A program made the position numbers and the translations under genes. A stretch of DNA of 64,000 nucleotides from Bathymodiolus brooksi (lineage: Eukaryota > Mollusca > Bivalvia > Mytilida > Modiolidae), in NCBI GenBank assembly GCA_963680875.1, contig OY804583.1, positions 37,507,982-37,571,981 on the forward strand, given 5' to 3'. The notes under the pieces are model-generated. The model was not told the origin of the DNA and made no database searches. It saw nothing but the letters and a program-made list of their open reading frames with translations. How positions within the stretch are numbered: the first letter of the stretch is position 1; each line of letters starts with the position of its first letter. This document shows, piece after piece, positions 23,060 to 36,704 of this stretch.

Positions 23060-26000
23060 CCTAAAAGCTCCCCTCTAGGTGAAACACTGCATTCATAGAA
23101 GTGCTTCCCACATGTGACTTCAATAAAAAGTGGCTGGGTTTAACTAGTTTTATTGACCTAAAGCACCCCTCTTAGTGAAACACTGCGTTCATAGAAGTGC
23201 TTCCCACATGTGACTTCAATAAAAAGTGGCTGGGTTTAACTAGTTTTATTGACCTAAAGCTCCCCTCTTAGTGAAACACTGCGTTCGTAGAAGTGCTTCC
23301 CACATGTGACTTCATTAAAAGTGGCTGGGTTTAACTAGTTTTATTGACCTAAAGCTGCCCTCTTATTGAAACACTGCTTTCATAGAAGTGCTTCCCACAT
23401 GTGACTTCATTAAAAAGTGGCTGGGTTTAACTAGTTTTATTGACCTAAAGCTCCCCTCTTAGTGAAACACTGCGTTCATAGAAGTGCTTCCCACATGTGA
23501 CTTCAATAAAAAGTGGCTGGGTTTAACTAGTTTTATTGACCTAAAGCTCCCCTCTTATTGAAACACTGCATTCATAGAAGTGCTTCCCACATGTGACTTC
23601 AATAAAAAGTGGCTGGGTTTAACTAGTTTTATTGACCTAAAAGCTCCCCTCTAGGTGAAACACTGCATTCATAGAAGTGCTTCCCACATGTGACTTCAAT
23701 AAAAAGTGGCTGGGTTTAACTAGTTTTATTGACCTAAAGCACCCCTCTTAGTGAAACACTGCGTTCATAGAAGTGCTTCCCACATGTGACTTCAATAAAA
23801 AGTGGCTGGGTTTAACTAGTTTTATTGACCTAAAGCTCCCCTCTTAGTGAAACACTGCGTTCGTAGAAGTGCTTCCCACATGTGACTTCATTAAAAGTGG
23901 CTGGGTTTAACTAGTTTTATTGACCTAAAGCTGCCCTCTTATTGAAACACTGCTTTCATAGAAGTGCTTCCCACATGTGACTTCAATAAAAAGTGGCTGG
24001 GTTTAACTAGTTTTATTGACCTAAAGCTTCCCTCTTAGTGAAACACTGCGTTCATAGAAGTGCTTCCCACATGTGACTTCATTAAAAAGTGGCTGAGTTT
24101 AACTAGTTTTATTGACCTAAAGCTCCCCTCTAGGTGAAACACTGCGTTCATAGAAGTGCTTCCCACATGTGACTTCAATAAAAAGTGGCTGGGTTTAACT
24201 AGTTTTATTGACCTAAAAGCTCCCCTCTAGGTGAAACACTGCATTCATAGAAGTGCTTCCCACATGTGACTTCAATAAAAAGTGGCTGGGTTTAACTAGT
24301 TTTATTGACCTAAAAGCTCCCCTCTAGGTGAAACACTGCATTCATAGAAGTGCTTCCCACATGTGACTTCAATAAAAAGTGGCTGGGTTTAACTAGTTTT
24401 ATTGACCTAAAGCACCCCTCTTAGTGAAACACTGCGTTCATAGAAGTGCTTCCCATATGTGACTTCAATAAAAAGTGGCTGGGTTTAACTAGTTTTATTG
24501 ACCTAAAGCTTCCTTCTTAGTGAAACACTGCATTCATAGAAGTGCTTCCCACATGTGACTTCAATAAAAAGTGGCTGGGTTTAACTAGTTTTATTAGCCT
24601 AAAGCTCCCCTCTTAGTGAAACACTGCATTCATAGAAGTGCTTCCCACATGTGACTTCAATAAAAACTGGCTGGGTTTAACTAGTTTTATTGACCTAAAG
24701 CTGCCCTCTAGGTGAAACACTGTGTTCATAGAAGTGCTTCCCACATGTGACTTCAATAAAAAGTGGCTGGGTTTAACTAGTTTTATTGGCCTAAAGCTCC
24801 CCTCTTATTGAAACACTGCATGCATAGAAGTGCTTCCCACATGTGACTTCAATAAAAGGTGGCTGGGTTTAACTAGTTTTATTGACCTAAAAGTTCCCCT
24901 CTAGGTGAAACACTGCATTCATAGAAGTGTTTCCCACATGTGACTTCAATAAAAAGTGGCTGGGTTTAACTAGTTTTATTGACCTAAAGCACCCCTCTTA
25001 GTGAAACACTGCGTTCATAGAAGTGCTTCCCATATGTGACTTCAATAAAAAGTGGCTGGGTTTAACTAGTTTTATTGACCTAAAGCTCCCCTCTTAGTGA
25101 AACACTGTATTCATAGAAGTGCTTCCCACATGTGACTTCAATAAAAGGTGGCTGGGTTTAACTAGTTTTATTGACCTAAAGCTCCCCTCTAGGTGAAACA
25201 CTGCATTCATAGAAGTGCTTCCCACATGTGACTTCAATAAAAAGTGGCTGGGTTTAACTAGTTTTATTGACCTAAAGCTCCCCTCTTAGTGAAACACTGC
25301 ATTCATAGAAGTGCTTCCCACATGTGACTTCAATAAAAAGTGGCTGGGTTTAACTAGTTTTATTGACCTAAAGCTCCCCTCTTAGTGAAACACTGCATTC
25401 ATAGAAGTGCTTCCCACATGTGACTTCATTAAAAAGTGTCTGGGTTTAACTAGTTTTATTGACCTAAAGCTCCACTCTTAGTGAAACACTGCATTCATAG
25501 AAGTGCTTCCCACATGTGACTTCAATAAAAAGTGGCTGGGTTTAACTAGTTTTATTGACCTAAAGCTCCCCTCTTAGTGAAACACTGCGTTCATAGAAGT
25601 GCTTCCCACATGTGACTTCATTAAAAAGTGGCTGGGTTTAACTAGTTTTATTGACCTAAAGCTCCCCTCTTAGTGAAACACTGCGTTCATAGAAGTGCTT
25701 CCCACATGTGACTTCAATAAAAAGTGGCTGGGTTTAACTAGTTTTATTGACCTAAAGCTCCCCTCTTATTGAAACACTGCATTCATAGAAGTGCTTCCCA
25801 CATGTGACTTCAATAAAAAGTGGCTGGGTTTAACTAGTTTTATTGACCTAAAGCACCCCTCTTAGTGAAACACTGCGTTCATAGAAGTGCTTCCCACATG
25901 TGACTTCAATAAAAAGTGGCTGGGTTTAACTAGTTTTATTGACCTAAAGCTCCATCTTAGTGAAACACTGCATTCATAGAAGTGCTTCCCACATGTGACT

Positions 26001-28158
26001 TCAATAACAAGTGGCTGGGTTTAACTAGTTTTATTAGCCTAAAGCTCCCCTCTTAGTGAAACACTGCGTTCATAGAAGTGCTTCCCACATGTGACTTCAA
26101 TAAAAAGTGGCTGGGTTTAACTAGTTTTATTGACCTAAAGCTCCCCTCTTAGTGAAACACTGCGTTCATAGAAGTGCTTCCCACATGTGACTTCAATAAA
26201 AAGTGGCTGGGTTTAACTAGTTTTATTGACCTAAAGCTCCCCTCTTACTGAAACACTGCGTTCATAGAAGTGTTTCCCACATGTGACTTCAATAAAAAGT
26301 GGCTGGGTTTAACTAGTTTTATTGACCTAAAGCTGCCCTCTTAGTGAAACACTGTGTTCATAGAAGTGATTCCCACATGTGACTTCAATAAAAAGTGGCT
26401 GGGTTTAACTAGTTTTATTGACCTAAAGCTCCTCTCTTAGTGAAACACTGCATTCATAGAAGTGCTTCCCACATGTGACTTCAATAACAAGTGTCTGGGT
26501 TTAACTAGTTTTATTAGCCTAAAGCTCCCCTCTTAGTGAAACACTGCATTCATAGAAGTGCTTCCCACATGTGACTTCAATAAAAAGTGGCTGGGTTTAA
26601 CTAGTTTTATTGACCTAAAGCTCCCCTCTTAGTGAAACACTGCGTTCATAGAAGTGCTTCCCACATGTGACTTCAATAAAAAGTGGCTGGGTTTAACTAG
26701 TTTTATTGACCTAAAGCTCCCCTCTTAGTGAAACACTGTATTCATAGAAGTGCTTCCCACATGTGACTTCAATAAAAGGTGGCTGGGTTTAACTAGTTTT
26801 ATTGACCTAAAGCTCCCCTCTTAGTGAAACACTGCATTCATAGAAGTGCTTCCCACATGTGACTTCAATAAAAAGTGGCTGGGTTTAACTAGTTTTATTG
26901 ACCTAAAGCTCCCCTCTTAGTGAAACACTGCGTTCATAGAAGTGCTTCCCACATGTGACTTCAATAAAAAGTGGCTGGGTTTAACTAGTTTTATTGACCT
27001 AAAGCTCCCCTCTTAGTGAAACACTGCATTCATAGAAGTGCTTCCCACATGTGACTTCAATAAAAAGTGGCTGGGTTTAACTAGTTTTATTGACCTAAAG
27101 CTCCCCTCTTAGCGAAACACTGCATTCATAGAAGTGCTTCCCACATGTGACTTCATTAAAAAGTGGCTGGGTTTAACTAGTTTTATTGACCTAAAGCTCC
27201 CCTCTTAGTGAAACACTGCGTTCATAGAAGTGCTTCCCACATGTGACTTCAATAAAAAGTGGCTGGGTTTAACTAGTTTTATTGACCTAAAGCTCCCCTC
27301 TTATTGAAACACTGCGTTCATAGAAGTGCTTCCCACATGTGACTTCAATAAAAAGTGGCTGGGTTTAACTAGTTTTATTGACCTAAAAGCTCCCCTCTAG
27401 GTGAAACACTGCATTCATAGAAGTGCTTCCCACATGTGACTTCAATAAAAAGTGGCTGGGTTTAACTAGTTTTATTGACCTAAAGCTCCCCTCTTAGTGA
27501 AACACTGCATTCATAGAAGTGCTTCCCACATGTGACTTCAATAAAAAGTGGCTGGGTTTAACTAGTTTTATTGACCTAAAGCTCCCCTCTTAGCGAAACA
27601 CTGCATTCATAGAAGTGCTTCCCACATGTGACTTCATTAAAAAGTGGCTGGGTTTAACTAGTTTTATTGACCTAAAGCTCCCCTCTTAGTGAAACACTGC
27701 GTTCATAGAAGTGCTTCCCACATGTGACTTCAATAAAAAGTGGCTGGGTTTAACTAGTTTTATTGACCTAAAGCTCCCCTCTTATTGAAACACTGTATTC
27801 ATAGAGGTGCTTCCCACATGTGACTTCAATAAAAAGTGGCTGGGTTTAACTAGTTTTATTGACCTAAAAGCTCCCCTCTAGGTGAAACACTGCATTCATA
27901 GAAGTGCTTCCCACATGTGACTTCAATAAAAAGTGGCTGGGTTTAACTAGTTTTATTGACCTAAAGCTCCCCTCTTAGTGAAACACTGTATTCATAGAAG
28001 TGCTTCCCACATGTGACTTCAATAAAAGGTGGCTGGGTTTAACTAGTTTTATTGACCTAAAGCTCCCCTCTTAGTGAAACACTGCATTCATAGAAGTGCT
28101 TCCCACATGTGACTTCAATAAAAAGTGGCTGGGTTTAACTAGTTTTATTGACCTAAAT

Positions 28159-31100
28159 CTCCCCTCTTAGTGAAACACTGCATTCATAGAAGTGCTTCCC
28201 ACATGTGACTTCAATAAAAAGTGGCTGGGTTTAACTAGTTTTATTGACCTAAAGCTCCCCTCTTAGTGAAACACTGCATTCATAGAAGTGCTTCCCACAT
28301 GTGACTTCATTAAAAAGTGTTTGGGTTTAACTAGTTTTATTGACCTAAAGCCCCACTCTTAGTGAAACACTGCATTCATAGAAGTGCTTCACACATGTGA
28401 CTTCAATAAAAAGTGGCTGGGTTTAACTAGTTTTATTGACCTAAAGCTCCCCTCTTAGTGAAACACTGCGTTCATAGAAGTGCTTCCCACATGTGACTTC
28501 ATTAAAAAGTGGCTGGGTTTAACTAGTTTTATTGACCTAAAGCTCCCCTCTTAGTGAAACACTGCGTTCATAGAAGTGCTTCCCACATGTGACTTCAATA
28601 AAAAGTGGCTGGGTTTAACTAGTTTTATTGACCTAAAGCTCCCTCTTAGTGAAACACTGCATTCATAGAAGGTGCTTCCCACATGTGACTTCAATAAAAA
28701 GTGGCTGGGTTTAACTAGTTTTATTAGCCTAAAGCTCCCCTCTTAGTGAAACACTGCATTCATAGAAGTGCTTCCCACATGTGACTTCAATAACAAGTGG
28801 CTGGGTTTAACTAGTTTTATTAGCCTAAAGCTGCCCTCTTAGTGAAACACTGCATTCATAGAAGTGCTTCCCACATGTGACTTCAATAAAAAGTGGCTGG
28901 GTTTAACTAGTTTTATTGACCTAAAGCTCCCCTCTTAGTGAAACACTGCGTTCATAGAAGTGCTTCCCACATGTGACTTCAATAAAAAGTGGCTGGGTTT
29001 AACTAGTTTTATTGACCTAAAGCTCCCCTCTTAGTGAAACACTTCGTTCATAGAAGTGTTTCCCACATGTGACTTCAATAAAAAGTGGCTGGGTTTAACT
29101 AGTTTTATTGACCTAAAGCTCCCCTCTTAGTGAAACACTGCATTCATAGAAGTGCTTCCCACATGTGACTTCAATAAAAAGTGGCTGGGTTTAACTAGTT
29201 TTATTGACCTAAAGCTCCCCTCTTAGTGAAACACTGCGTTCATAGAAGTGCTTCCCACATGTGACTTCAATAAAAAGTGGCTGGGTTTAACTAGTTTTAT
29301 TGACCTAAAGTTGCCCTCTTAGTGAAACACTGCATTCATAGAAGTGCTTCCCACATGTGACTTCAATAAAAAGTGGCTGGGTTTAACTAGTTTTATTGAC
29401 CTAAAGCTCCCCTCTTAGTGAAACACTGCGTTCATAGAAGTGCTTCCCACATGTGACTTCATTAAAAAGTGGCTGGGTTTAACTAGTTTTATTGACCTAA
29501 AGCTCCCCTCTAGGTGAAACACTGCGTTCATAGAAGTGCTTCCCACATGTGACTTCAATAAAAAGTGGCTGGGTTTAACTAGTTTTATTGACCTAAAGCT
29601 CCACTCTTAGTGAAACACTGCATTCATAGAAGTGCTTCCCACATCTGATTTCAATAAAAAGTGGCTGTGTTTAGCTAGTTTTATTGACCTAAAGCTCCCT
29701 CTTAGTGAAACACTGCATTCATAGAGGGGCTTCCCACATGTGACTTCATTAAATAAAGTGGCTGGGTTTAACTAGTTTTATTGACCTAAAGCTCCCCTCT
29801 TAGTGAAACACTGCGTTCATAGAAGTGCTTCCCTCATGTGACTTCAATAAAAAGTGGCTGGGTTTAACTAGTTTTATTGACCTAAAGCTCCCCTCTTATT
29901 GAAACACTGCATTCATAGAAGTGCTTCCCACATGTGACTTCAATAAAAAGTGGCTGGGTTTAACTAGTTTTATTGACCTAAAAGCTCCCCTCTTAGTGAA
30001 ACACTGCATTCATAGAAGTGCTTCCCACATGTGACTTCAATAAAAAGTGGCTGGGTTTAACTAGTTTTATTGACCTAAAGCACCCCTCTTAGTGAAACAC
30101 TGCGTTCATAGAAGTGCTTCCCATATGTGACTTCAATAAAAGTGGCTGGGTTTAACTAGTTTTATTGACCTAAAGCTCCCCTCTTAGTGAAACACTGCAT
30201 TCATAGAAGTGCTTGCCACATGTGACTTCAATAAAAAGTGGCTGGGTTTAACTAGTTTTATTAGCTTAAAGCTCCCCTCTTAGTGAAACACTGCGTTCAT
30301 AGAAGTGCTTCCCACATGTGACTTCATTAAAAAGTGGTTGGGTTTAACTAGTTTTATTGACCTAAAGCTCCCCTCTTAGTGAAGCACTGCGTTCATAGAA
30401 GTGCTTCCCACATGTGACTTCAATAAAAAGTGGCTGGGTTTAACTAGTTTTATTGACCTAAAGCTCCCCTCTTATTGAAACACTGCATTCATAGAAGTGC
30501 TTCCCACATGTGACTTCAATAAAAAGTGGCTGGGTTTAACTAGTTTTATTGACCTAAAAGCTCCCCTCTTAGTGAAACACTGCATTCATAGAAGTGCTTC
30601 CCACATGTGACTTCAATAAAAAGTGGCTGGGTTTAACTAGTTTTATTGACCTAAAGCACCCCTCTTAGTGAAACACTGCGTTCATAGAAGTGCTTCCCAT
30701 ATGTGACTTCAATAAAAGTGGCTGGGTTTAACTAGTTTTATTGACCTAAAGCTCCCCTCTTAGTGAAACACTGCATTCATAGAAGTGCTTCCCACATGTG
30801 ACTTCAATAAAAAGTGGCTGGGTTTAACTAGTTTTATTAGCCTAAAGCTCCCCTCTTATTGAAACACTGCATTCATAGAAGTGCTTCCCACATGTGACTT
30901 CAATAAAAAGTGGCTGGGTTTAACTAGTTTTATTGACCTAAAGCTCCCCTTTTAGTGAAACACTGCGTTCATAGAAGTGCTTCCCACATGTGACTTCAAT
31001 AAAAAGTGGCTGGGTTTAACTAGTTTTATTGACCTAAAGATCCCCTCTTAGTGAAACACTGCATTCATAGAAGTGCTTCCCACATGTGACTTTAATAAAA

Positions 31101-34100
31101 AGTGGTTGGGTTTAACTAGTTTTATTGACCTAAAGCTCCCCTCTTAGTGAAACACTGCGTTCGTAGAAGTGCTTCCCACATGTGACTTCATTAAAAAGTG
31201 GCTGGGTTTAACTAGTTTTATTGACCTAAAGCTCCCCTCTTATTGAAACACTGCATTCATAGAAGTGCTTCCCACATGTGACTTCAATAAAAAGTGGCTG
31301 GGTTTAACTAGTTTTATTGACCTAAAGCTTCCCTCTTAGTGAAACACTGCGTTCATAGAAGTGCTTCCCACATGTGACTTCATTAAAAAGTGGCTGAGTT
31401 TAACTAGTTTTATTGACCTAAAGCTCCCCTCTTAGTGAAACACTGCGTTCATAGAAGTGCTTCCCACATGTGACTTCAACAAAAAGTGGCTGGGTTTAAC
31501 TAGTTTTATTGACCTAAAGCTCCCCTCTTATTGAAACACTGCATTCATAGAAGTGCTTCCCACATGTGACTTCAATAAAAGATGGCTGGGTTTAACTAGT
31601 TTTATTGACCTAAAAGCTCCCCTCTAGGTGAAACACTGCATTCATAGAAGTGCTTCCCACATGTGACTTCAATAAAAAGTGGCTGGGTTTAACTAGTTTT
31701 ATTGACCTAAAGCACCCCTCTTAGTGAAACAGTGCGTTCATAGAAGTGCTTCCCATATGTGACTTCAATAAAAAGTGGCTGGGTTTAACTAGTTTTATTG
31801 ACCTAAAGCTCCCCTCTTAGTGAAACACTGCATTCATAGAAGTGCTTCCCACATGTGACTTCAATAAAAAGTGGCTGGGTTTAACTAGTTTTATTGACCT
31901 AAAGCTCCCCTCTTAGTGAAACACTGCATTCATAGAAGTGCTTCCCACATGTGACTTCATTAAAAAGTGTTTGGGTTTAACTAGTTTTATTGACCTAAAG
32001 CCCCACTCTTAGTGAAACACTGCATTCATAGAAGTGCTTCACACATGTGACTTCAATAAAAAGTGGCTGGGTTTAACTAGTTTTATTGACCTAAAGCTCC
32101 CCTCTTAGTGAAACACTGCGTTCATAGAAGTGCTTCCCACATGTGACTTCATTAAAAAGTGGCTGGGTTTAACTAGTTTTATTGACCTAAAGCTCCCCTC
32201 TTAGTGAAACACTGCGTTCATAGAAGTGCTTCCCACATGTGACTTCAATAAAAAGTGGCTGGGTTTAACTAGTTTTATTGACCTAAAGCTCCCTCTTAGT
32301 GAAACACTGCATTCATAGAAGGTGCTTCCCACATGTGACTTCAATAAAAAGTGGCTGGGTTTAACTAGTTTTATTAGCCTAAAGCTCCCCTCTTAGTGAA
32401 ACACTGCATTCATAGAAGTGCTTCCCACATGTGACTTCAATAACAAGTGGCTGGGTTTAACTAGTTTTATTAGCCTAAAGCTGCCCTCTTAGTGAAACAC
32501 TGCATTCATAGAAGTGCTTCCCACATGTGACTTCAATAAAAAGTGGCTGGGTTTAACTAGTTTTATTGACCTAAAGCTCCCCTCTTAGTGAAACACTGCG
32601 TTCATAGAAGTGCTTCCCACATGTGACTTCAATAAAAAGTGGCTGGGTTTAACTAGTTTTATTGACCTAAAGCTCCCCTCTTAGTGAAACACTTCGTTCA
32701 TAGAAGTGTTTCCCACATGTGACTTCAATAAAAAGTGGCTGGGTTTAACTAGTTTTATTGACCTAAAGCTCCCCTCTTAGTGAAACACTGCATTCATAGA
32801 AGTGCTTCCCACATGTGACTTCAATAAAAAGTGGCTGGGTTTAACTAGTTTTATTGACCTAAAGCTCCCCTCTTAGTGAAACACTGCGTTCATAGAAGTG
32901 CTTCCCACATGTGACTTCAATAAAAAGTGGCTGGGTTTAACTAGTTTTATTGACCTAAAGCTGCCCTCATAGTGAAACACTGCATTCATAGAAGTGCTTC
33001 CCACATGTGACTTCAATAAAAAGTGGCTGGGTTTAACTAGTTTTATTGACCTAAAGCTCCCCTCTTAGTGAAACACTGCGTTCATAGAAGTGCTTCCCAC
33101 ATGTGACTTCATTAAAAAGTGGCTGGGTTTAACTAGTTTTATTGACCTAAAGCTCCCCTCTAGGTGAAACACTGCGTTCATAGAAGTGCTTCCCACATGT
33201 GACTTCAATAAAAAGTGGCTGGGTTTAACTAGTTTTATTGACCTAAAGCTCCACTCTTAGTGAAACACTGCATTCATAGAAGTGCTTCCCACATCTGATT
33301 TCAATAAAAAGTGGCTGTGTTTAGCTAGTTTTATTGACCTAAAGCTCCCTCTTAGTGAAACACTGCATTCATAGAGGGGCTTCCCACATGTGACTTCATT
33401 AAATAAAGTGGCTGGGTTTAACTAGTTTTATTGACCTAAAGCTCCCCTCTTAGTGAAACACTGCGTTCATAGAAGTGCTTCCCACATGTGACTTCAATAA
33501 AAAGTGGCTGGGTTTAACTAGTTTTATTGACCTAAAGCTCCCCTCTTATTGAAACACTGCATTCATAGAAGTGCTTCCCACATGTGACTTCAATAAAAAG
33601 TGGCTGGGTTTAACTAGTTTTATTGACCTAAAAGCTCCCCTCTTAGTGAAACACTGCATTCATAGAAGTGCTTCCCACATGTGACTTCAATAAAAAGTGG
33701 CTGGGTTTAACTAGTTTTATTGACCTAAAGCACCCCTCTTAGTGAAACACTGCGTTCATAGAAGTGCTTCCCATATGTGACTTCAATAAAAGTGGCTGGG
33801 TTTAACTAGTTTTATTGACCTAAAGCTCCCCTCTTAGTGAAACACTGCATTCATAGAAGTGCTTGCCACATGTGACTTCAATAAAAAGTGGCTGGGTTTA
33901 ACTAGTTTTATTAGCTTAAAGCTCCCCTCTTAGTGAAACACTGCGTTCATAGAAGTGCTTCCCACATGTGACTTCATTAAAAAGTGGTTGGGTTTAACTA
34001 GTTTTATTGACCTAAAGCTCCCCTCTTAGTGAAACACTGCGTTCATAGAAGTGCTTCCCACATGTGACTTCAATAAAAAGTGGCTGGGTTTAACTAGTTT

Positions 34101-35458
34101 TATTGACCTAAAGCTCCCCTCTTATTGAAACACTGCATTCATAGAAGTGCTTCCCACATGTGACTTCAATAAAAAGTGGCTGGGTTTAACTAGTTTTATT
34201 GACCTAAAAGCTCCCCTCTTAGTGAAACACTGCATTCATAGAAGTGCTTCCCACATGTGACTTCAATAAAAAGTGGCTGGGTTTAACTAGTTTTATTGAC
34301 CTAAAGCACCCCTCTTAGTGAAACACTGCGTTCATAGAAGTGCTTCCCATATGTGACTTCAATAAAAGTGGCTGGGTTTAACTAGTTTTATTGACCTAAA
34401 GCTCCCTTCTTAGTGAAACACTGCATTCATAGAAGTGCTTCCCACATGTGACTTCAATAAAAAGTGGCTGGGTTTAACTAGTTTTATTAGCCTAAAGCTC
34501 CCCTCTTATTGAAACACTGCATTCATAGAAGTGCTTCCCACATGTGACTTCAATAAAAAGTGGCTGGGTTTAACTAGTTTTATTGACCTAAAGCTCCCCT
34601 TTTAGTGAAACACTGCGTTCATAGAAGTGCTTCCCACATGTGACTTCAATAAAAAGTGGCTGGGTTTAACTAGTTTTATTGACCTAAAGATCCCCTCTTA
34701 GTGAAACACTGCATTCATAGAAGTGCTTCCCACATGTGACTTCAATAAAAAGTGGTTGGGTTTAACTAGTTTTATTGACCTAAAGCTCCCCTCTTAGTGA
34801 AACACTGCGTTCGTAGAAGTGCTTCCCACATGTGACTTCATTAAAAAGTGGCTGGGTTTAACTAGTTTTATTGACCTAAAGCTCCCCTCTTATTGAAACA
34901 CTGCATTCATAGAAGTGCTTCCCACATGTGACTTCAATAAAAAGTGGCTGGGTTTAACTAGTTTTATTGACCTAAAGCTTCCCTCTTAGTGAAACACTGC
35001 GTTCATAGAAGTGCTTCCCACATGTGACTTCATTAAAAAGTGGCTGAGTTTAACTAGTTTTATTGACCTAAAGCTCCCCTCTTAGTGAAACACTGCGTTC
35101 ATAGAAGTGCTTCCCACATGTGACTTCAACAAAAAGTGGCTGGGTTTAACTAGTTTTATTGACCTAAAGCTCCCCTCTTATTGAAACACTGCATTCATAG
35201 AAGTGCTTCCCACATGTGACTTCAATAAAAGATGGCTGGGTTTAACTAGTTTTATTGACCTAAAAGCTCCCCTCTAGGTGAAACACTGCATTCATAGAAG
35301 TGCTTCCCACATGTGACTTCAATAAAAAGTGGCTGGGTTTAACTAGTTTTATTGACCTAAAGCACCCCTCTTAGTGAAACAGTGCGTTCATAGAAGTGCT
35401 TCCCATATGTGACTTCAATAAAAAGTGGCTGGGTTTAACTAGTTGTATTGACCTAAAG
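28159..35458 (+). repeat. 38-monomer repeat (3,650 bp), two complete tandem units, copy B
   Basis: Here both units are complete: 28,159-31,808 and 31,809-35,458. Paired markers include catctg at 29,642 and 33,292 and aaagatcc at 31,036 and 34,686. The pattern breaks down by about 35,546, where a 'ttattagcc' junction replaces 'ttattgacc'. The substitutions that separate the two units of copy A separate these two in the same way (agttgccctct at 29,309 against agctgccctca at 32,959). This shows that the 3,650-bp event is older than the 16.6-kb event. Confidence 0.9.
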
Positions 35459-36704
35459 CTCCCCTCTTAGTGAAACACTGCATTCATAGAAGTGCTTCCC
35501 ACATGTGACTTCAATAAAAAGTGGCTGGGTTTAACTAGTTTTATTAGCCTAAAGCTCCCCTCTTAGTGAAACACTGCGTTCATAGAAGTGCTTCCCACAT
35601 GTGACTTCAATAAAAAGTGGCTGGGTTTAACTAGTTTTATTGACCTAAAGCTCCCCTCTTAGTGAAACACTGCGTTCATAGAAGTGCTTCCCACATGTGA
35701 CTTCAATAAAAATTGGCTGGGTTTAACTAGTTTTATTGACCTAAAGCTCCCCTCTTAGTGAAACACTGCGTTCATAGAAGTGCTTCCCACATGTGACTTC
35801 AATAAAAAGTGGCTGGGTTTAACTAGTTTTATTGACCTAAAGCTCCCCTCTTAGTGATACACTGCATTCATAGAAGTGCTTCCCACATGTGACTTCAATA
35901 AAAAGTGGCTGGGTTTAACTAGTTTTATTGACCTAAAGCTCCCCTCTTAGTGAAACACTGCGTTCATAGAAGTGCTTCCCACATGTGACTTCAATAAAAA
36001 GTGGCTGGGTTTAACTAGTTTTATTGACCTAAAGCTCCCCTCTTATTGAAACACTGCATTCATAGAAGTTCTTCCCACATGTGACTTCAATAAAAGGTGG
36101 CTGGGTTTAACTAGTTTTATTGACCTAAAAGCTCCTTTCTAGGTGAAACACTGCATTCATAGAAGTGCTTCCCACATGTGACTTCAATAAAAAGTGGCTG
36201 GGTTTAACTAGTTTTATTGACCTAAAGCTCCACTCTTAGTGAAACAATGCATTCATAGAAGTGCTTCCCACATCTGATTTCAATAAAAAGTGGCTGTGTT
36301 TAGCTAGTTTTATTGACCTAAAGCTCCCTCTTAGTGAAACACTGCATTCATAGAGGGGCTTCCCACATGTGACTTCAATAAATAAAGTGGCTGGGTTTAA
36401 CTAGTTTTATTGACCTAAAGCTCCCCTCTTAGTGAAACACTGCGTTCATAGAAGTGCTTCCCACATGTGACTTCAATAAAAAGTGGCTGGGTTTAACTAG
36501 TTTTATTGACCTAACGCTCCCCTCTTAGTGAAACACTGCGTTCATAGAAGTGCTTCTCACATGTGACTTCAATAAAAAGTGGCTGGGTTTAACTAGTTTT
36601 ATTGACCTAAAGCTTCCCTCTAGGTGAAACACTGCATTCATAGAAGTGCTTCCCACATGTGACTTCAATAAAAAGTGGCTGGGTTTAACTAGTTTTATTG
36701 ACCT
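35459..36704 (+). repeat. Transitional monomers right of the 38-mer block
   Basis: These are ordinary satellite monomers that continue past the last 3,650-bp unit. They include a 'gtgatacac' unit (35,856), a ctcctttctagg unit (36,131), the catctg/gaggggctt/aaataaag trio (catctg at 36,271), a 'ctaacgctcc' unit (36,511) and a 'gcttctcac' unit (36,554). From about 36,000 the same order returns at an offset of 7,783, for example catctg at 44,054 and ctaacg at 44,294, up to about 37,440. Confidence 0.75.

Larger units (their letters stand above)
18561..34988 (+). repeat. 16.6-kb tandem duplication, copy B
   Basis: This is the second copy of the block at 1,941-18,560. At the junction the sequence leaves the pattern of the 3,650-bp repeat (it agrees with 14,9xx through 18,604) and restarts the pattern of 1,941 onward (agreement from 18,561). 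The exchange therefore happened within a 44-bp stretch of identity, 18,561-18,604. Beyond 34,988 the sequence continues the 3,650-bp repeat that copy A had truncated, as expected if B keeps the original right flank. Noted differences from A are the missing 192 bp at about 21,425 and a C-to-A change in the unit at 21,244 (compare 4,624). Almost all other lines I compared are the same. Confidence 0.92.

Noticed and set aside
18561..34988. Copy B as a pure assembly duplication
   Set aside because: The 192-bp loss, the C-to-A change at 21,244 and the clean continuation of the 3,650-bp unit past 34,988 are not expected of a duplicated contig. Long reads would still be needed to exclude it fully.
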